Assembly: GCF_001571305.1 (NCBI RefSeq)
Contig: NZ_BCTN01000020.1
Span: forward strand, 1-64,000
DNA from: Erwinia persicina NBRC 102418
GTDB taxonomy: Bacteria > Pseudomonadota > Gammaproteobacteria > Enterobacterales > Enterobacteriaceae
DNA: 64,000 bases
Reading direction: 5' to 3'
The notes beneath the pieces are model-generated. The model saw only the letters and a program-made list of their open reading frames with translations, had not been told where the DNA came from and made no database searches. Below, piece by piece: positions 1-8,445 of this stretch (positions within the stretch are counted from its first letter, which is position 1; each line of letters starts with the position of its first letter). The position numbers were made by a program, and so were the translations under genes.

Positions 1-1
1 C

Positions 2-88
2 CTGGTGCGCGAGCACAGCGGCGCGTACGGCATGGGCGTGGATTATGCCTATACGCTGGTTCATAAAGCCCCGGCCCGCAAAGCCTGA
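2..88 (+). CDS. 3' end of an unidentified gene
   Basis: An open frame enters from the left edge and stops with TGA at 86-88, leaving 28 residues that end HKAPARKA. It lies 39 bases before the next gene on the same strand, so it is probably the first visible gene of an operon with the ABM protein and the amidohydrolase. The fragment is too short for me to name a family. Confidence 0.55.
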   Translation: MVREHSGAYGMGVDYAYTLVHKAPARKA

Positions 89-127
89 TGACCTGGCCCC
101 CTGCGGGGGGCCATAAAGGAGCGCGTC

Positions 128-712
128 GTGGACTATCCCCACCAGCCTGAACATATCACCCTGGTCATTACGCATCGCCTGTTGCCCGGCAAGCAGGCTG
201 ACTATCAACGCTGGCTGGAAGCCATTATGCCGCAGGCCGCGCTGTTCCCCGGGCACCTGGGCGTCAACGTCCTGCGGCCGGTACATGGAGAAATGACCTG
301 GACCATACTGGTCAGATTCGACAATCTGGATAATCTTTATCAGTGGCTGAACTCAACGCAGCGTGCGGCGCACGTGGCGGCGCTGGGCGGGTTGCTGGCG
401 GGGAACGAGCATATTGAAATGCGCCCCGGCGCGGCGTTCTGGTTTACCCCGGCCGATCCGGCGCGGGCGGCACCAAAGCAGTGGAAGCAGTTTCTGGTCA
501 CCCTGGCGGTGATTTTCCCCTCCACCAATCTGGTTCCCTGGTTCTGGGGGGCGGTGTTGCCCGTCAGCAAAGGAACGCTGTGGGGACATTTTCTCAACGA
601 TGCCTGCGTGGTCGGCCTGGTGGTGTATCTGTGGATGCCAGCGATAACGCGTCTTTTAAAAAACTGGCTGTCCCCGCGCGGGAAAATCAGCCCGGAGAGT
701 AATGATGAATAA
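128..712 (+). CDS. ABM-domain protein with C-terminal membrane segments
   Basis: This 194-residue protein begins at a GTG preceded by AAGGAG (about 117-122). Residues about 8-100 look like an antibiotic-biosynthesis-monooxygenase (dimeric alpha/beta barrel) domain, a fold used by small oxygenases and heme- or quinol-modifying enzymes. Residues about 118-185 are hydrophobic and probably form two membrane helices, followed by a basic tail, so the barrel is likely held at the inner membrane. The 3' end overlaps the amidohydrolase start by 11 bases, implying translational coupling. The substrate is unknown; the domain call comes from overall sequence character, not a search. Confidence 0.7.
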   Translation: MDYPHQPEHITLVITHRLLPGKQADYQRWLEAIMPQAALFPGHLGVNVLRPVHGEMTWTILVRFDNLDNLYQWLNSTQRAAHVAALGGLLAGNEHIEMRPGAAFWFTPADPARAAPKQWKQFLVTLAVIFPSTNLVPWFWGAVLPVSKGTLWGHFLNDACVVGLVVYLWMPAITRLLKNWLSPRGKISPESNDE

Positions 713-2573
713 TGCCTCATTGATTCTGACCCACGGTAAGTTCCACACCGTTGACCGTGAAAACCCGCTGGCAACGGCGGTGGCGATAAAAGACGGTAAA
801 TTCCTCGCGGTAGGCAGCGAAGCGGAAGTGATGCAGTTTGCCGGGGACGACACCCGGGTGGTGGATCTGCAGGGCCACACCGGGATCCCGGGCCTGAACG
901 ACTCGCACCTGCATCTGATCCGTGGCGGGCTGAACTACAACCTGGAACTGCGCTGGGAGGGGGTGCCGTCGCTGGCTGATGCCCTGCGGATGCTGAAAGA
1001 GCAGGCGCTGCGTACGCCTAATCCGCAGTGGGTACGCGTGGTCGGCGGCTGGAACGAATTCCAGTTTGCCGAGCGCCGCATGCCAACGCTGGATGAGATC
1101 AACGAAGCGGCCCCGGATACGCCGGTGTTTATTCTGCACCTTTACGATCGTGCGCTGCTTAACCGCGCCGCCCTGCGCGTGGTGGGCTATACCAAAGACA
1201 CGCCAAACCCGCCGGGGGGCGAGATCCAGCGCGACGGTAACGGCAACCCGACGGGAATGCTGATCGCCCGTCCCAATGCGATGCTGCTGTACTCCACGCT
1301 GGCAAAAGGGCCGAAGCTGCCGCTGGAACAGCAGGTGAACTCCACCCGTCAGTTTATGCGCGAGCTGAACCGGCTGGGGCTGACCAGCGCTATCGATGCG
1401 GGCGGCGGTTTTCAGAACTACCCGGATGATTACGCGGTGATCGGCGAACTGCACGAGAAAAAACAGCTGACGGTGCGCATCGCCTATAACCTGTTTACCC
1501 AGCGTCCCGGCCACGAGCTGGAAGATTTTGAGCGCTGGACCGACATGCTGAAACCGGGTCAGGGCACGGATTTCTACCGTCATAACGGCGCAGGCGAAAT
1601 GCTGGTGTTCTCTGCTGCCGACTTCGAGGATTTCCTCGAGCCGCGCCCTGACCTGGCCCCCGGTATGGAAGATGAGCTGGAGCGCGTGGTGCGTCATCTG
1701 GTCGAGCACCGCTGGCCGTTCCGCCTGCACGCCACCTATAACGAGTCGATCAGCCGCATGCTGAACGTCTTTGAGAAAGTGAACCGTGAGATCCCGTTCA
1801 ACGGCCTGCACTGGATTTTCGACCATGCCGAAACCATCACTGAAGCCAATATTGAGCGGGTGAAAGCGCTGGGCGGCGGGATTGCGGTACAGCACCGTAT
1901 GGCGTTTCAGGGTGAATATTTTGCCGAGCGCTACGGCCATGAGGCGGTGAAGCAGACGCCGCCGGTAGCGAAAATGCTGGAAGCCGGGGTCCCGGTGGGG
2001 CTGGGCACCGACGCCACCCGCGTGGCCAGCTATAACCCGTGGACGGCGCTGTACTGGCTGGTATCCGGCCGCACCGTTGGTGGCATGGCGATGTATGACA
2101 CCCAGGCGCGTCTGGATCGCGAAACGGCGCTGATGCTGTGGACACAGGGCAGCGCCTGGTTCTCCAGCGAGCAGGGGAAAAAAGGCCAGATTAAAGTCGG
2201 GCAGCTGGCTGACCTGGCGATCCTTTCGCAGGACTATTTCAGCGTCAGCGAAGAGGCGATTAAAGGCATTGAATCGGTACTGACCGTGGTGAATGGCGAT
2301 GTTGTGTATGCGGCAGGACGCTTCAGCCCGCTGTCACCGCCGCCGGTACCGGTTCTGCCGGAGTGGTCGCCGGTGGTGACGACGCCGGGCCACTACCGCA
2401 GCGCCCCGCCGCTGGCGAACGGGCGTGTGGCCTTTGCCTCACAGCCGCATCAGTGCAGCGGTTCCTGTGGTGTACACCGCCACTCGCACGATGTCGCGCG
2501 CCGCTCCGGCGTGCCGGTGTCGGATGATAATGCCTTCTGGGGGGCGCTGGGCTGTTCCTGCTTCGCGTTCTGA
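702..2573 (+). CDS. amidohydrolase, YtcJ-like metal-dependent hydrolase with Cys/His-rich tail
   Basis: This 623-residue protein has the amidohydrolase family 3 layout: an N-terminal beta-sandwich strand pattern, then the metal-binding HLH at residues 69-71 after GIPGLNDS, a TIM-barrel core, a GLGTDATR segment carrying the expected catalytic Asp, and a C-terminal return to the sandwich (GQLADLAIL). YtcJ-type proteins are usually about 540 residues. This one has an extra tail after about residue 545 with two clusters, CSGSCGVHRHSH and GCSCF, that could bind metal. Start ATG 702 (or 705) overlaps the upstream gene. Amidohydrolases of this group cleave C-N or C-O bonds of small molecules; the substrate cannot be read from the sequence. 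Confidence 0.85.
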   Translation: MMNNASLILTHGKFHTVDRENPLATAVAIKDGKFLAVGSEAEVMQFAGDDTRVVDLQGHTGIPGLNDSHLHLIRGGLNYNLELRWEGVPSLADALRMLKEQALRTPNPQWVRVVGGWNEFQFAERRMPTLDEINEAAPDTPVFILHLYDRALLNRAALRVVGYTKDTPNPPGGEIQRDGNGNPTGMLIARPNAMLLYSTLAKGPKLPLEQQVNSTRQFMRELNRLGLTSAIDAGGGFQNYPDDYAVIGELHEKKQLTVRIAYNLFTQRPGHELEDFERWTDMLKPGQGTDFYRHNGAGEMLVFSAADFEDFLEPRPDLAPGMEDELERVVRHLVEHRWPFRLHATYNESISRMLNVFEKVNREIPFNGLHWIFDHAETITEANIERVKALGGGIAVQHRMAFQGEYFAERYGHEAVKQTPPVAKMLEAGVPVGLGTDATRVASYNPWTALYWLVSGRTVGGMAMYDTQARLDRETALMLWTQGSAWFSSEQGKKGQIKVGQLADLAILSQDYFSVSEEAIKGIESVLTVVNGDVVYAAGRFSPLSPPPVPVLPEWSPVVTTPGHYRSAPPLANGRVAFASQPHQCSGSCGVHRHSHDVARRSGVPVSDDNAFWGALGCSCFAF

Positions 2574-2594
2574 GGATAAGCAGGCGTAAAACTG

Positions 2595-2626
2595 AAGCTA
2601 TACGCGAGAGCGTATAGCTTTTTTTT
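2595..2626 (+). terminator. rho-independent terminator after the amidohydrolase
   Basis: A perfect 11-bp stem (AAGCTATACGC, loop GAGA, GCGTATAGCTT) is followed by a T run, 22 bases after the amidohydrolase stop. It separates that operon from the hip locus. Confidence 0.9.
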
Positions 2627-2677
2627 GGGCTCATTTATGGTCTTTTTTACCAATTAAATGAGTGAGTAAGATTAACG

Positions 2678-3004
2678 TTGAGCTACAAAAAAAGCGATTT
2701 TGCCACAGAGAAAATTCAGACCATTTCGGTACTACTCAACGAACTGAAAAATGAGTTTGCCGCAGATGAGCGCAGCGGGTCCACCTTTGCCGCGCAGCAT
2801 AAGATTGATTCGTTTGCCGGGTTTGGTATGCAGCTTAATGAGCGGCGTAAAGCGCTGGGTATCGATCTCTACACACTTGAGTTACAAACCGGGATATCCA
2901 CTTCCACGCTGAAACGCCTGTTTAAAGATCCTGAACAGGTCAAGTTCGGCAGCGTTTATGCCGTGGCCGAAGCGCTGGGGATGAAGCTATGCGCCGTCGT
3001 TTGA
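2678..3004 (+). CDS. hipB: HipB-like antitoxin / HTH repressor of a hipBST locus
   Basis: This 108-residue protein has a Cro/C1-type helix-turn-helix over about residues 50-100 (LNERRKALGI to VAEALGMKL), as expected for the DNA-binding antitoxin of HipBA/HipBST systems, which autorepress their operon. The longest frame starts at TTG 2678 without a clear Shine-Dalgarno. The next in-frame ATG (about 2828) would cut into the HTH, so the TTG start is favoured but uncertain. The gene overlaps the next by 16 bases. A TAAGAT -10-like hexamer sits just upstream at about 2668-2673. Confidence 0.75.
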   Translation: MSYKKSDFATEKIQTISVLLNELKNEFAADERSGSTFAAQHKIDSFAGFGMQLNERRKALGIDLYTLELQTGISTSTLKRLFKDPEQVKFGSVYAVAEALGMKLCAVV

Positions 3005-3303
3005 CCGTCTGGCTGTATGGCGAGCCGGTGGGATGGCTGACGCAGAACGATGAGGGCTATCTGTTCGAGTATCGCCCGGATTATGCCGGGCCTCCGCTCT
3101 CATTAAGCCTTCCGGTGGATAAAAAACGTTTTCCACGCAACACATTGCATCCTTATTTTGCCTCATTAGCCCCCGAAGGCTGGTTAAAACGGCGTTACAG
3201 CCAATTGCAAAAAATCGATGAACAGGATCTGCTCGGGATGCTGCTGCATAACGGGGAGAATCTGATTGGCGCGGTAAGACTGAGTGTAGAGGAGCCACGA
3301 TGA
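2989..3303 (+). CDS. hipS: HipS-like protein (HipA N-subdomain 1)
   Basis: This 104-residue protein corresponds to the N-terminal subdomain that is fused to the kinase in classical HipA (LTVWLYGEPVGWL, then a GPPLSLSLP segment). In the enteropathogenic E. coli HipBST system this piece is a separate protein that acts as the antitoxin, inserting a tryptophan (Trp65) near the kinase; here a Trp also falls at residue 65, in PEGW. The gene overlaps hipB at its start and shares an ATGA with the kinase gene at its end, so all three are coupled. The family call is from remembered homologues, not a search. Confidence 0.8.
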   Translation: MRRRLTVWLYGEPVGWLTQNDEGYLFEYRPDYAGPPLSLSLPVDKKRFPRNTLHPYFASLAPEGWLKRRYSQLQKIDEQDLLGMLLHNGENLIGAVRLSVEEPR

Positions 3304-3989
3304 CCACATGCAGGATATTGATGACCCCGCTGAAAAGTGAACGGGAACGTGCTCTGGGCTATGCGACAAAGGGCCTGAAAATGCTGACGGGTTTAGCCCG
3401 GGTTGAGCCACAGCTGACATTTACCCGTGCGCAGTTCGTGCAGTATCTGCCAAAAGAGCAGCAGGGAATGAGTATTTCTGGCTACCAGCCAAAACTGCAA
3501 ATGGTGCTGGAGGACGGGGCGTTTGCGGTGGTGGAGAGTAAAGGAAACTATATTCTCAAACCCTCACCGGTGGATTTTCCACAGCTGGCGGAGAACGAAT
3601 ATGCCACCATGACGGTGATGGCGCGGCTGGGATTCGATGTACCGCCACACGGCCTGTTACCCTTTAAGCCCGAGAATGACGGCGATGATCTGGAATATGC
3701 TTTTGTGATCCGTCGCTTTGACCAAGAGGGTGAGAAAGACGTGGCCGCCGGATTTAACACCCAATATGGCGAATATCTTGGGATGGATTTTTTGGTTCTC
3801 GGTCAGAGCATGGGGCTGAGTGAAAGGCTGGCCAGTGCGCTGCTTAAGAGATTGCTAAAAGAGCAGGCAGTGGTTGAATCCACCTACCGTGACTCGTTTA
3901 TGCAGGCAGACGCCGTGGCGGCGGTGCTGCGGTGTTATCGTCAGCGCCTGAGCCGTTTACAAATTCTGGATGAGCCTGCTTTGGGATAG
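3300..3989 (+). CDS. hipT: HipT-like kinase with catalytic core deleted
   Basis: This is a 229-residue frame; HipT kinases are about 335. The N-lobe is present: the serine-bearing glycine-rich loop SISGYQPK at residues 58-65 (autophosphorylation site in E. coli HipT), then ILKPSP and AFVIRRF. After RRFD (about residue 142) the sequence jumps to AAGFNTQYGEYLG, which in full-length relatives lies near the C-terminus. The NDxHxxN-type catalytic loop and the metal-binding Asp region are therefore absent, and about 100 residues are missing in frame. The C-terminal helices are intact, with stop at 3987-3989. In the family HipT phosphorylates tryptophanyl-tRNA synthetase; this version should be kinase-dead. 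It overlaps hipS by ATGA. Confidence 0.8.
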   Translation: MTTCRILMTPLKSERERALGYATKGLKMLTGLARVEPQLTFTRAQFVQYLPKEQQGMSISGYQPKLQMVLEDGAFAVVESKGNYILKPSPVDFPQLAENEYATMTVMARLGFDVPPHGLLPFKPENDGDDLEYAFVIRRFDQEGEKDVAAGFNTQYGEYLGMDFLVLGQSMGLSERLASALLKRLLKEQAVVESTYRDSFMQADAVAAVLRCYRQRLSRLQILDEPALG

Positions 3990-4006
3990 GTGCGCTTCAC
4001 GCCGCG

Positions 4007-4867
4007 CTATGGCACCTTCAGCGCAGCGATCGCCGGGTCGTGATAGTTCTCATCAATCTTAATACCCGCTGCCCGCAGCTTCTCTTCCTGTTCTGCCCGC
4101 GCTTTCGCCATGGTTTTCAACAGCGCAGGTAACAGCGTTTTCCAGCGGTGACGATCCTCATACGGAAAATAGTCCTGATACGTCTGCTGCTCACTGCGGA
4201 ACACCAGCGTGTACAGGTAAGTGCCGCGTTCCTCAGGGGCGGTGTCGCTGTTCTGACGCTGTACCCGCAGGGTCAGGTATTCATTACCGCGATAAAAATA
4301 CCAGTCCGCTAAAAAGGGCAGCGCCCGCCACTGTGCGTTATTAACAGGCCATGACGGATCGTTAAACGGCGTTGTGAGGCTGGATGTGGTCATCACCTGT
4401 TCAATCCGCGCGGCGTTCGCCACTTCGGACCCCGGCAGCCGCGGTTCATCCTGCATAATAAAACGCTGCCATCCGGCGGTCTGAAGGCGGCCAACCAGTT
4501 GATAGAACCACGTGCGACTCTCCGCCAGCAGGCTGTCTTCCGGCAGGCCGAGGGGGTAGAGGTTAATCTCATCAAAACGGTTGTGGTTCTCTTTGTAGAC
4601 CGGGGCGGTGAAAGAGAACACCCCGTCGATAGTGAAAGGGCGATCGCCGCCGAGGATCAGATTAAGCGTATTGCCGCTTTGCGAGGGCTTGGTGAAATTA
4701 TACCAGCACATCGTGTCGTCACAGTCGCGGGTCAGGTCGTCGCCCAGCGCGGACTGCATGTCGTCTGTGGCATCGCCCAGCCACACCTTAACGGTGCGGG
4801 TCACTGGCGCACTGGCGTTATCACAGCCTGAAAGTAGTGCGATGAGACAAAGCAGTAACGATTTCAT
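4007..4867 (-). CDS. predicted lipoprotein of unknown function
   Basis: This 286-residue protein starts at ATG 4867, after a GGGAGAG ribosome site; a longer in-frame start at 4891 is less likely. It begins MKSLLLCLIALLSGC, a signal peptide with a clear lipobox (LLSG-C), so it is probably anchored by a lipidated Cys. The rest is soluble, with a charged helix near residues 250-275. I do not recognise the family. It follows a secreted protein on the same strand with a 23-base gap, so the two are probably co-transcribed and may work together in the envelope. Confidence 0.75.
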   Translation of the reverse strand: MKSLLLCLIALLSGCDNASAPVTRTVKVWLGDATDDMQSALGDDLTRDCDDTMCWYNFTKPSQSGNTLNLILGGDRPFTIDGVFSFTAPVYKENHNRFDEINLYPLGLPEDSLLAESRTWFYQLVGRLQTAGWQRFIMQDEPRLPGSEVANAARIEQVMTTSSLTTPFNDPSWPVNNAQWRALPFLADWYFYRGNEYLTLRVQRQNSDTAPEERGTYLYTLVFRSEQQTYQDYFPYEDRHRWKTLLPALLKTMAKARAEQEEKLRAAGIKIDENYHDPAIAALKVP

Positions 4868-4890
4868 CGTTAACTCTCCCGGAACGGCCA

Positions 4891-5868
4891 TCAGCCCTGT
4901 TCTGCTTTCAGCAGCGCTAACAGCTCTTTATCGTTGAGGTGAAAGGTCAGTTTTTCCGGCAGCGGGCGTTCAAAGTCGCGCAACCCGCTTAATGAATAGA
5001 AAAAGTTGCTGTCGTAAAAGGCATTAATCGCCGCCAGCTCCGGCATCAGATTCAGCATCGGATCCGTGGGGCGATAGCCGGCACGCACGCGGGCCAGCGA
5101 CTCAAGGGGTTCGCTGCAGGCATCACATCCCAGGTTTATCCCTTTTGCCCACAGGCGGTAAGCGTCTAAACGATGCCCCTCCATCCAGGCCAGTTTGCCG
5201 AGGCTGGCATACGCCGGGGCGTACCCCTGCTTAACGGCACATTCCAGCAGGGATTTCGCCAGCGGATGCATCGCCCTGGCCTGGGGAACAAGGGTTCCCC
5301 CGATCAGCGTCATCGCCTGTGGGCTGCCGCGATCGACGTCGGTCGACAGCAGGCGGTACATCGTCTTGTAGTCACGGCCGTAAAGTGAGGAGGCATACGT
5401 GTAGGTGACGATCGGGACGTCCTGCTCAATCAGTTTTTGCAGGGTGGCATTCGCCTGCGTCGTGGCTTCCGGGCTGGCGGGATAACGCAGCGTCCACAGG
5501 CTGTCCAGATACGCGGCTTTCCAGCTTCCGGCTTTGACGGCGGCCGCCAGCAGATCTTCACGCTTTTTCCTGTTCCCGGCATCCAGCCAGAAATTGTCTT
5601 TCGCATCGCCAATCGCCGCATAGTCAACCAGCTGGCGAAAAGCGGCCGCTGCCGCCGGGCTCTCCTGCGGCGTGGCGGCTTCCCCGCTGCGGCAAACGAA
5701 CTTTTTGTCTTTAAACTCTGCCACTAAATGCGGTTCTGTCGCGAGGTCGCCCATGCTGCCATAGGCGGTAGGCCCGTGGTTGAATTCCTCTAACGTTTTG
5801 GCCTGTGAGGCCGCGCCGCAGGCGAACAGACTGGACAGTACCAGCGCAGAAAACGAAATTAATTTCAT
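4891..5868 (-). CDS. secreted helical-repeat (Sel1/TPR-like) protein
   Basis: This 325-residue protein starts at ATG 5868, after AAGGGAC. It begins MKLISFSALVLSSLFACGAASQA, a signal peptide ending near residue 23; a Cys in its hydrophobic part makes lipoprotein processing possible but less typical. The middle (about residues 100-270) is Ala/Leu-rich with regularly spaced A-Y-L-W residues and a LGKLAWMEGHRLDAYRLW segment, in the style of Sel1 or TPR helices. It forms a unit with the lipoprotein gene downstream. The function is unknown. Confidence 0.7.
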   Translation of the reverse strand: MKLISFSALVLSSLFACGAASQAKTLEEFNHGPTAYGSMGDLATEPHLVAEFKDKKFVCRSGEAATPQESPAAAAAFRQLVDYAAIGDAKDNFWLDAGNRKKREDLLAAAVKAGSWKAAYLDSLWTLRYPASPEATTQANATLQKLIEQDVPIVTYTYASSLYGRDYKTMYRLLSTDVDRGSPQAMTLIGGTLVPQARAMHPLAKSLLECAVKQGYAPAYASLGKLAWMEGHRLDAYRLWAKGINLGCDACSEPLESLARVRAGYRPTDPMLNLMPELAAINAFYDSNFFYSLSGLRDFERPLPEKLTFHLNDKELLALLKAEQG

Positions 5869-6050
5869 GGGGTCCCTTAGTCCGGCGCGGCACGCTGCCT
5901 GAGCCGGTGAAAATTGATCAATGCAGGGAGGCTGCTCCCCGCTAAAGGCGTGCGAAATCACATATCTGCGGCACCGTTCTTTTGACGAGTGCGGGATTCC
6001 TCTATTCTGTCCACCCCAGTTTCCGCCACCGGAGCGCCACAGCTTACCTC

Positions 6051-6971
6051 ATGATGAATACATTTCTGTCAGAAAATCCGACGCAGCCTCTCACCGCCAC
6101 GACGCCGCCGGACAGGCAACCGATTATTGGCGTTGTTGCCGGCGAATTCAGCAATCCGTATACCCTGACGCTGTTGAATGAGGTGACGCGCCAGCTTAAC
6201 CTGCGTGGAGCCGGTACGCTGCTGTTAAATGTCGGTGACGATGCCAGCTGTCAGGCGGTTTTACGTACGGGCAGGCCGTTACCGGTCGATGCGCTGCTGT
6301 TTCTTGCCCATCACCTCAGCGCGGAACAGCTTGCCGCGATGACAGCGCGATATCCGCTTCCTGCCATCCATGTCTGCCACAGTGCGGCAAGAGAAGGGGA
6401 AGCGGCGATCGGCGTGGATGATTATGCGGCCGGAGAGCAGATTGGCCACCTGCTGTTGTCGCAGGGCTATCAGCGTTTCGGCTTTCTGAAAGGGCCGGCA
6501 TCCCCGTCACCGCTGCGGCGGATGGAGGGCTACGCGGCCAGCCTGCAGGGCGCGGGTAAAACGCTGAACAGCGTGCTGGTGGCTGGGCAGTCTGACCGGG
6601 AGAAGGCATATGAAGCGATGATGACCTACCTGAAAACCACCTGGGCCTCTGAGCGTATTGACGGGCTGTTCTGCGAAAATGACGTGCTGGCCTTTGGTGC
6701 CATGCAGGCGATCCGTGATTTTGGCGAGGGGGCACATATCGGCGTGGTGGGATTTGACGACGTGGGCGAAGCCCGTTCGTCGATGTGGAGCCTGACCACC
6801 TGGGCACAGCGTGGCGATCTGCAAATTGCTGAAGCGCTGAACCGCCTGCTGGATAACCGGGCGGATGAACAGGGCGCATGGCGCACCGGTGAATTGAAAA
6901 TCCGCCATTCCCATCTGAGCCGGGAAGAGCACGGCGAAATGTCTCAGTGCGGCTGCGCCAGCCGCAGCTGA
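6051..6971 (+). CDS. LacI-type sugar-sensor domain lacking the HTH
   Basis: About 306 residues match the periplasmic-binding-protein-like effector domain of LacI/GalR regulators: PIIGVVAGEFSNPYT, GVDDYAAGEQIGHLLLSQGYQRFGFL, ENDVLAFGAMQAIRDFG and GVVGFDDVGEARSSMWSLTTW are all family-typical. The usual 50-60-residue N-terminal helix-turn-helix and hinge helix are absent, and no HTH coding is seen upstream in any frame. The start is uncertain: ATG 6051/6054, or 5982 for a longer form. It may be a decayed regulator or a stand-alone sensor. The C-terminus (CGCASRS) is unusual. Confidence 0.65.
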   Translation: MMNTFLSENPTQPLTATTPPDRQPIIGVVAGEFSNPYTLTLLNEVTRQLNLRGAGTLLLNVGDDASCQAVLRTGRPLPVDALLFLAHHLSAEQLAAMTARYPLPAIHVCHSAAREGEAAIGVDDYAAGEQIGHLLLSQGYQRFGFLKGPASPSPLRRMEGYAASLQGAGKTLNSVLVAGQSDREKAYEAMMTYLKTTWASERIDGLFCENDVLAFGAMQAIRDFGEGAHIGVVGFDDVGEARSSMWSLTTWAQRGDLQIAEALNRLLDNRADEQGAWRTGELKIRHSHLSREEHGEMSQCGCASRS

Positions 6972-7056
6972 TGATTTCAGAGTATCAACTTTTAAGACTA
7001 GTCTACCAGTTGCCTCTATGATCATTCGGTCGGAGGGGCTGTTGAAAGATAATATC

Positions 7057-7098
7057 TGGCAATGGCAATGGCAATGGCAATGGCAATGGCAATGGCAA
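7057..7098. repeat. TGGCAA hexanucleotide tandem repeat, seven copies
   Basis: Seven perfect contiguous copies of TGGCAA lie between the LacI-type gene and the AT-rich island. The tract is not inside a recognised coding region. Such perfect arrays change copy number by replication slippage. Confidence 0.97.
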
Positions 7099-7245
7099 GC
7101 TTAAGTGTTGGTGTGTGTTTTTTTCAGCTTCATAAGTAAAATGTTTATGATAAAAAAGATGGAGTAAAATGTTGGGTTTATAAAACTCTTAGTTGATTTT
7201 TTACAATTAAACAGCATGTGAGAATTAAAAAAAATTTGAGGTTTT

Positions 7246-7903
7246 ATGAGCGATTTAGCAAAGATAATATTGACTTTTCTACTTACTGGAGGTGTTGGGG
7301 TTTATATATCATTTTTATTTCAAAAGAGAAATGCACAAATACAAATATACTTCAAGGTATATGAAAAAAAAGCCACTGAATTAAAAGAAGTTAGGGTGCT
7401 ATTCGAGAAGTTATCAAGTGATAGGTTATACCGGGCAACTTCTTTGCTAACATCGATTAGTGAATGTAGAATCACTGATAAAGAGAGGGATGATTATAGA
7501 AATTCAGTTTCCGAATGGAATAAAAGCATAAATTTTATTTTTATAGAGTTGAATAATTACAAACTTTTTGGAACAGCAAATCGAATCGAGAAGTTGGTTC
7601 ATGATCGTTTTAAAAAATATACATTCATTCATAAGTAGTTGTATTGATAACAAAGAGGGGAATTGTATAAGTGATGTTAACAATGCTTTTTATTTAATTC
7701 ATGAATTAGTTGTGAGCGCCAATGAAATTAGTGCGTCAATATCTTCTAAGCTAGATGAATATTTAGAAAATATTGCTAATGCTGATGGTGTCCCTATGGA
7801 AGCTAATAACCTTCAGTATGCGAGTACGCTAACTTTATTAATTGCTATTTTCCATCCGCATCCTCACCGATTGCGCATAAGCCGCTCTAGATTTAACCGC
7901 TAA
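7246..7903 (+). pseudogene. frameshifted AT-rich membrane-anchored protein
   Basis: The first frame (7246-7638, 130 residues, start after a GAGG site) has one N-terminal membrane helix (IILTFLLTGGVGVYISFLF) followed by charged helices. It stops soon after a run of six A (7612-7617). The frame offset by one base continues the helical pattern without a break (HSFISSCIDNKEGN to ISSKLDEYLENI), ending at 7903. Removing one A would join them into about 218 residues. The end of the second frame runs into the tail of the convergent GT51 gene, so the original 3' end may be lost. Base composition is far more AT-rich than the flanks. I do not recognise the family. Confidence 0.55.
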
Positions 7904-8445
7904 CTCCCATTTTTCGCTTGGTTTTTTTGGTCTTGGTCTCAAAAGCATAGCCGCTATTCTTGCTTTTTCGTGTAGGTTAAGATCAGAAGATTTTTTTCCG
8001 TATACCTTATGACAAGCTGACTCCAATCCTATTAAATCATACCCAAAATATGCATTTTGCAAATAACAATTAATTATTTGTTTTTTGGAGTATTTGAAAT
8101 TTACTGAAAATGCTAGAATAATTTCATATGTTTTTCTCTTTAATGTTATTTCTTTGTAATTGGTTATAGTTCTAACCATCTGCATATCAATAGTGTTCGC
8201 ACCTCCATGTTTTTTTCTCGAATTTTTTTAAAAAACTCTCTTATTATTGGCTTATAATCAACGCCTCTATGTGACATAAATCTTCTGTCTTCAAGAGCCA
8301 TGATGAGATAATGAATTTCATCGAAATCGGGTTGGTATGTATCCATTTTATATTGAATTAAGAAAAGATCTTTATTCATGGATATCAAGATGCTCCTGAT
8401 AGAGTGAAAAAAAATCCCATTTCTTGGCTTTGAATTTTTGTTCAT
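7838..8445 (-). pseudogene. GT51 peptidoglycan transglycosylase, split at A AAA AAC
   Basis: Two overlapping frames together make one glycosyltransferase-51 domain of about 200 residues. Frame one (8445 down to about 8209) carries the catalytic motif EDRRFMSHRGVD. The second, in the -1 frame (down to 7838), carries GGANTIDMQMVR, the RKxxE motif (KRKTYEIILA) and LQNAYFG with a YGKKSSDL segment, all GT51 landmarks. The break falls on seven A residues that form A AAA AAC in the zero frame (8215-8209); a -1 slip there would give the full protein. It may be a pseudogene, a programmed frameshift or a homopolymer error. No membrane anchor is evident, unlike MtgA. Confidence 0.6.

Noticed and set aside
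717-1940. 407-residue frame antisense to the amidohydrolase
   Set aside because: Shadow of a well-supported gene; composition is Arg/His-rich without domain features.
7057-7098. CRISPR array
   Set aside because: The repeats are contiguous hexamers with no spacers and no cas genes nearby.
7246-7638. Programmed -1 frameshift in the AT-rich membrane protein gene
   Set aside because: The continuing frame is +1 relative to the first, and the A run is not a canonical -1 slippery heptamer in frame; a simple one-base insertion explains it better.
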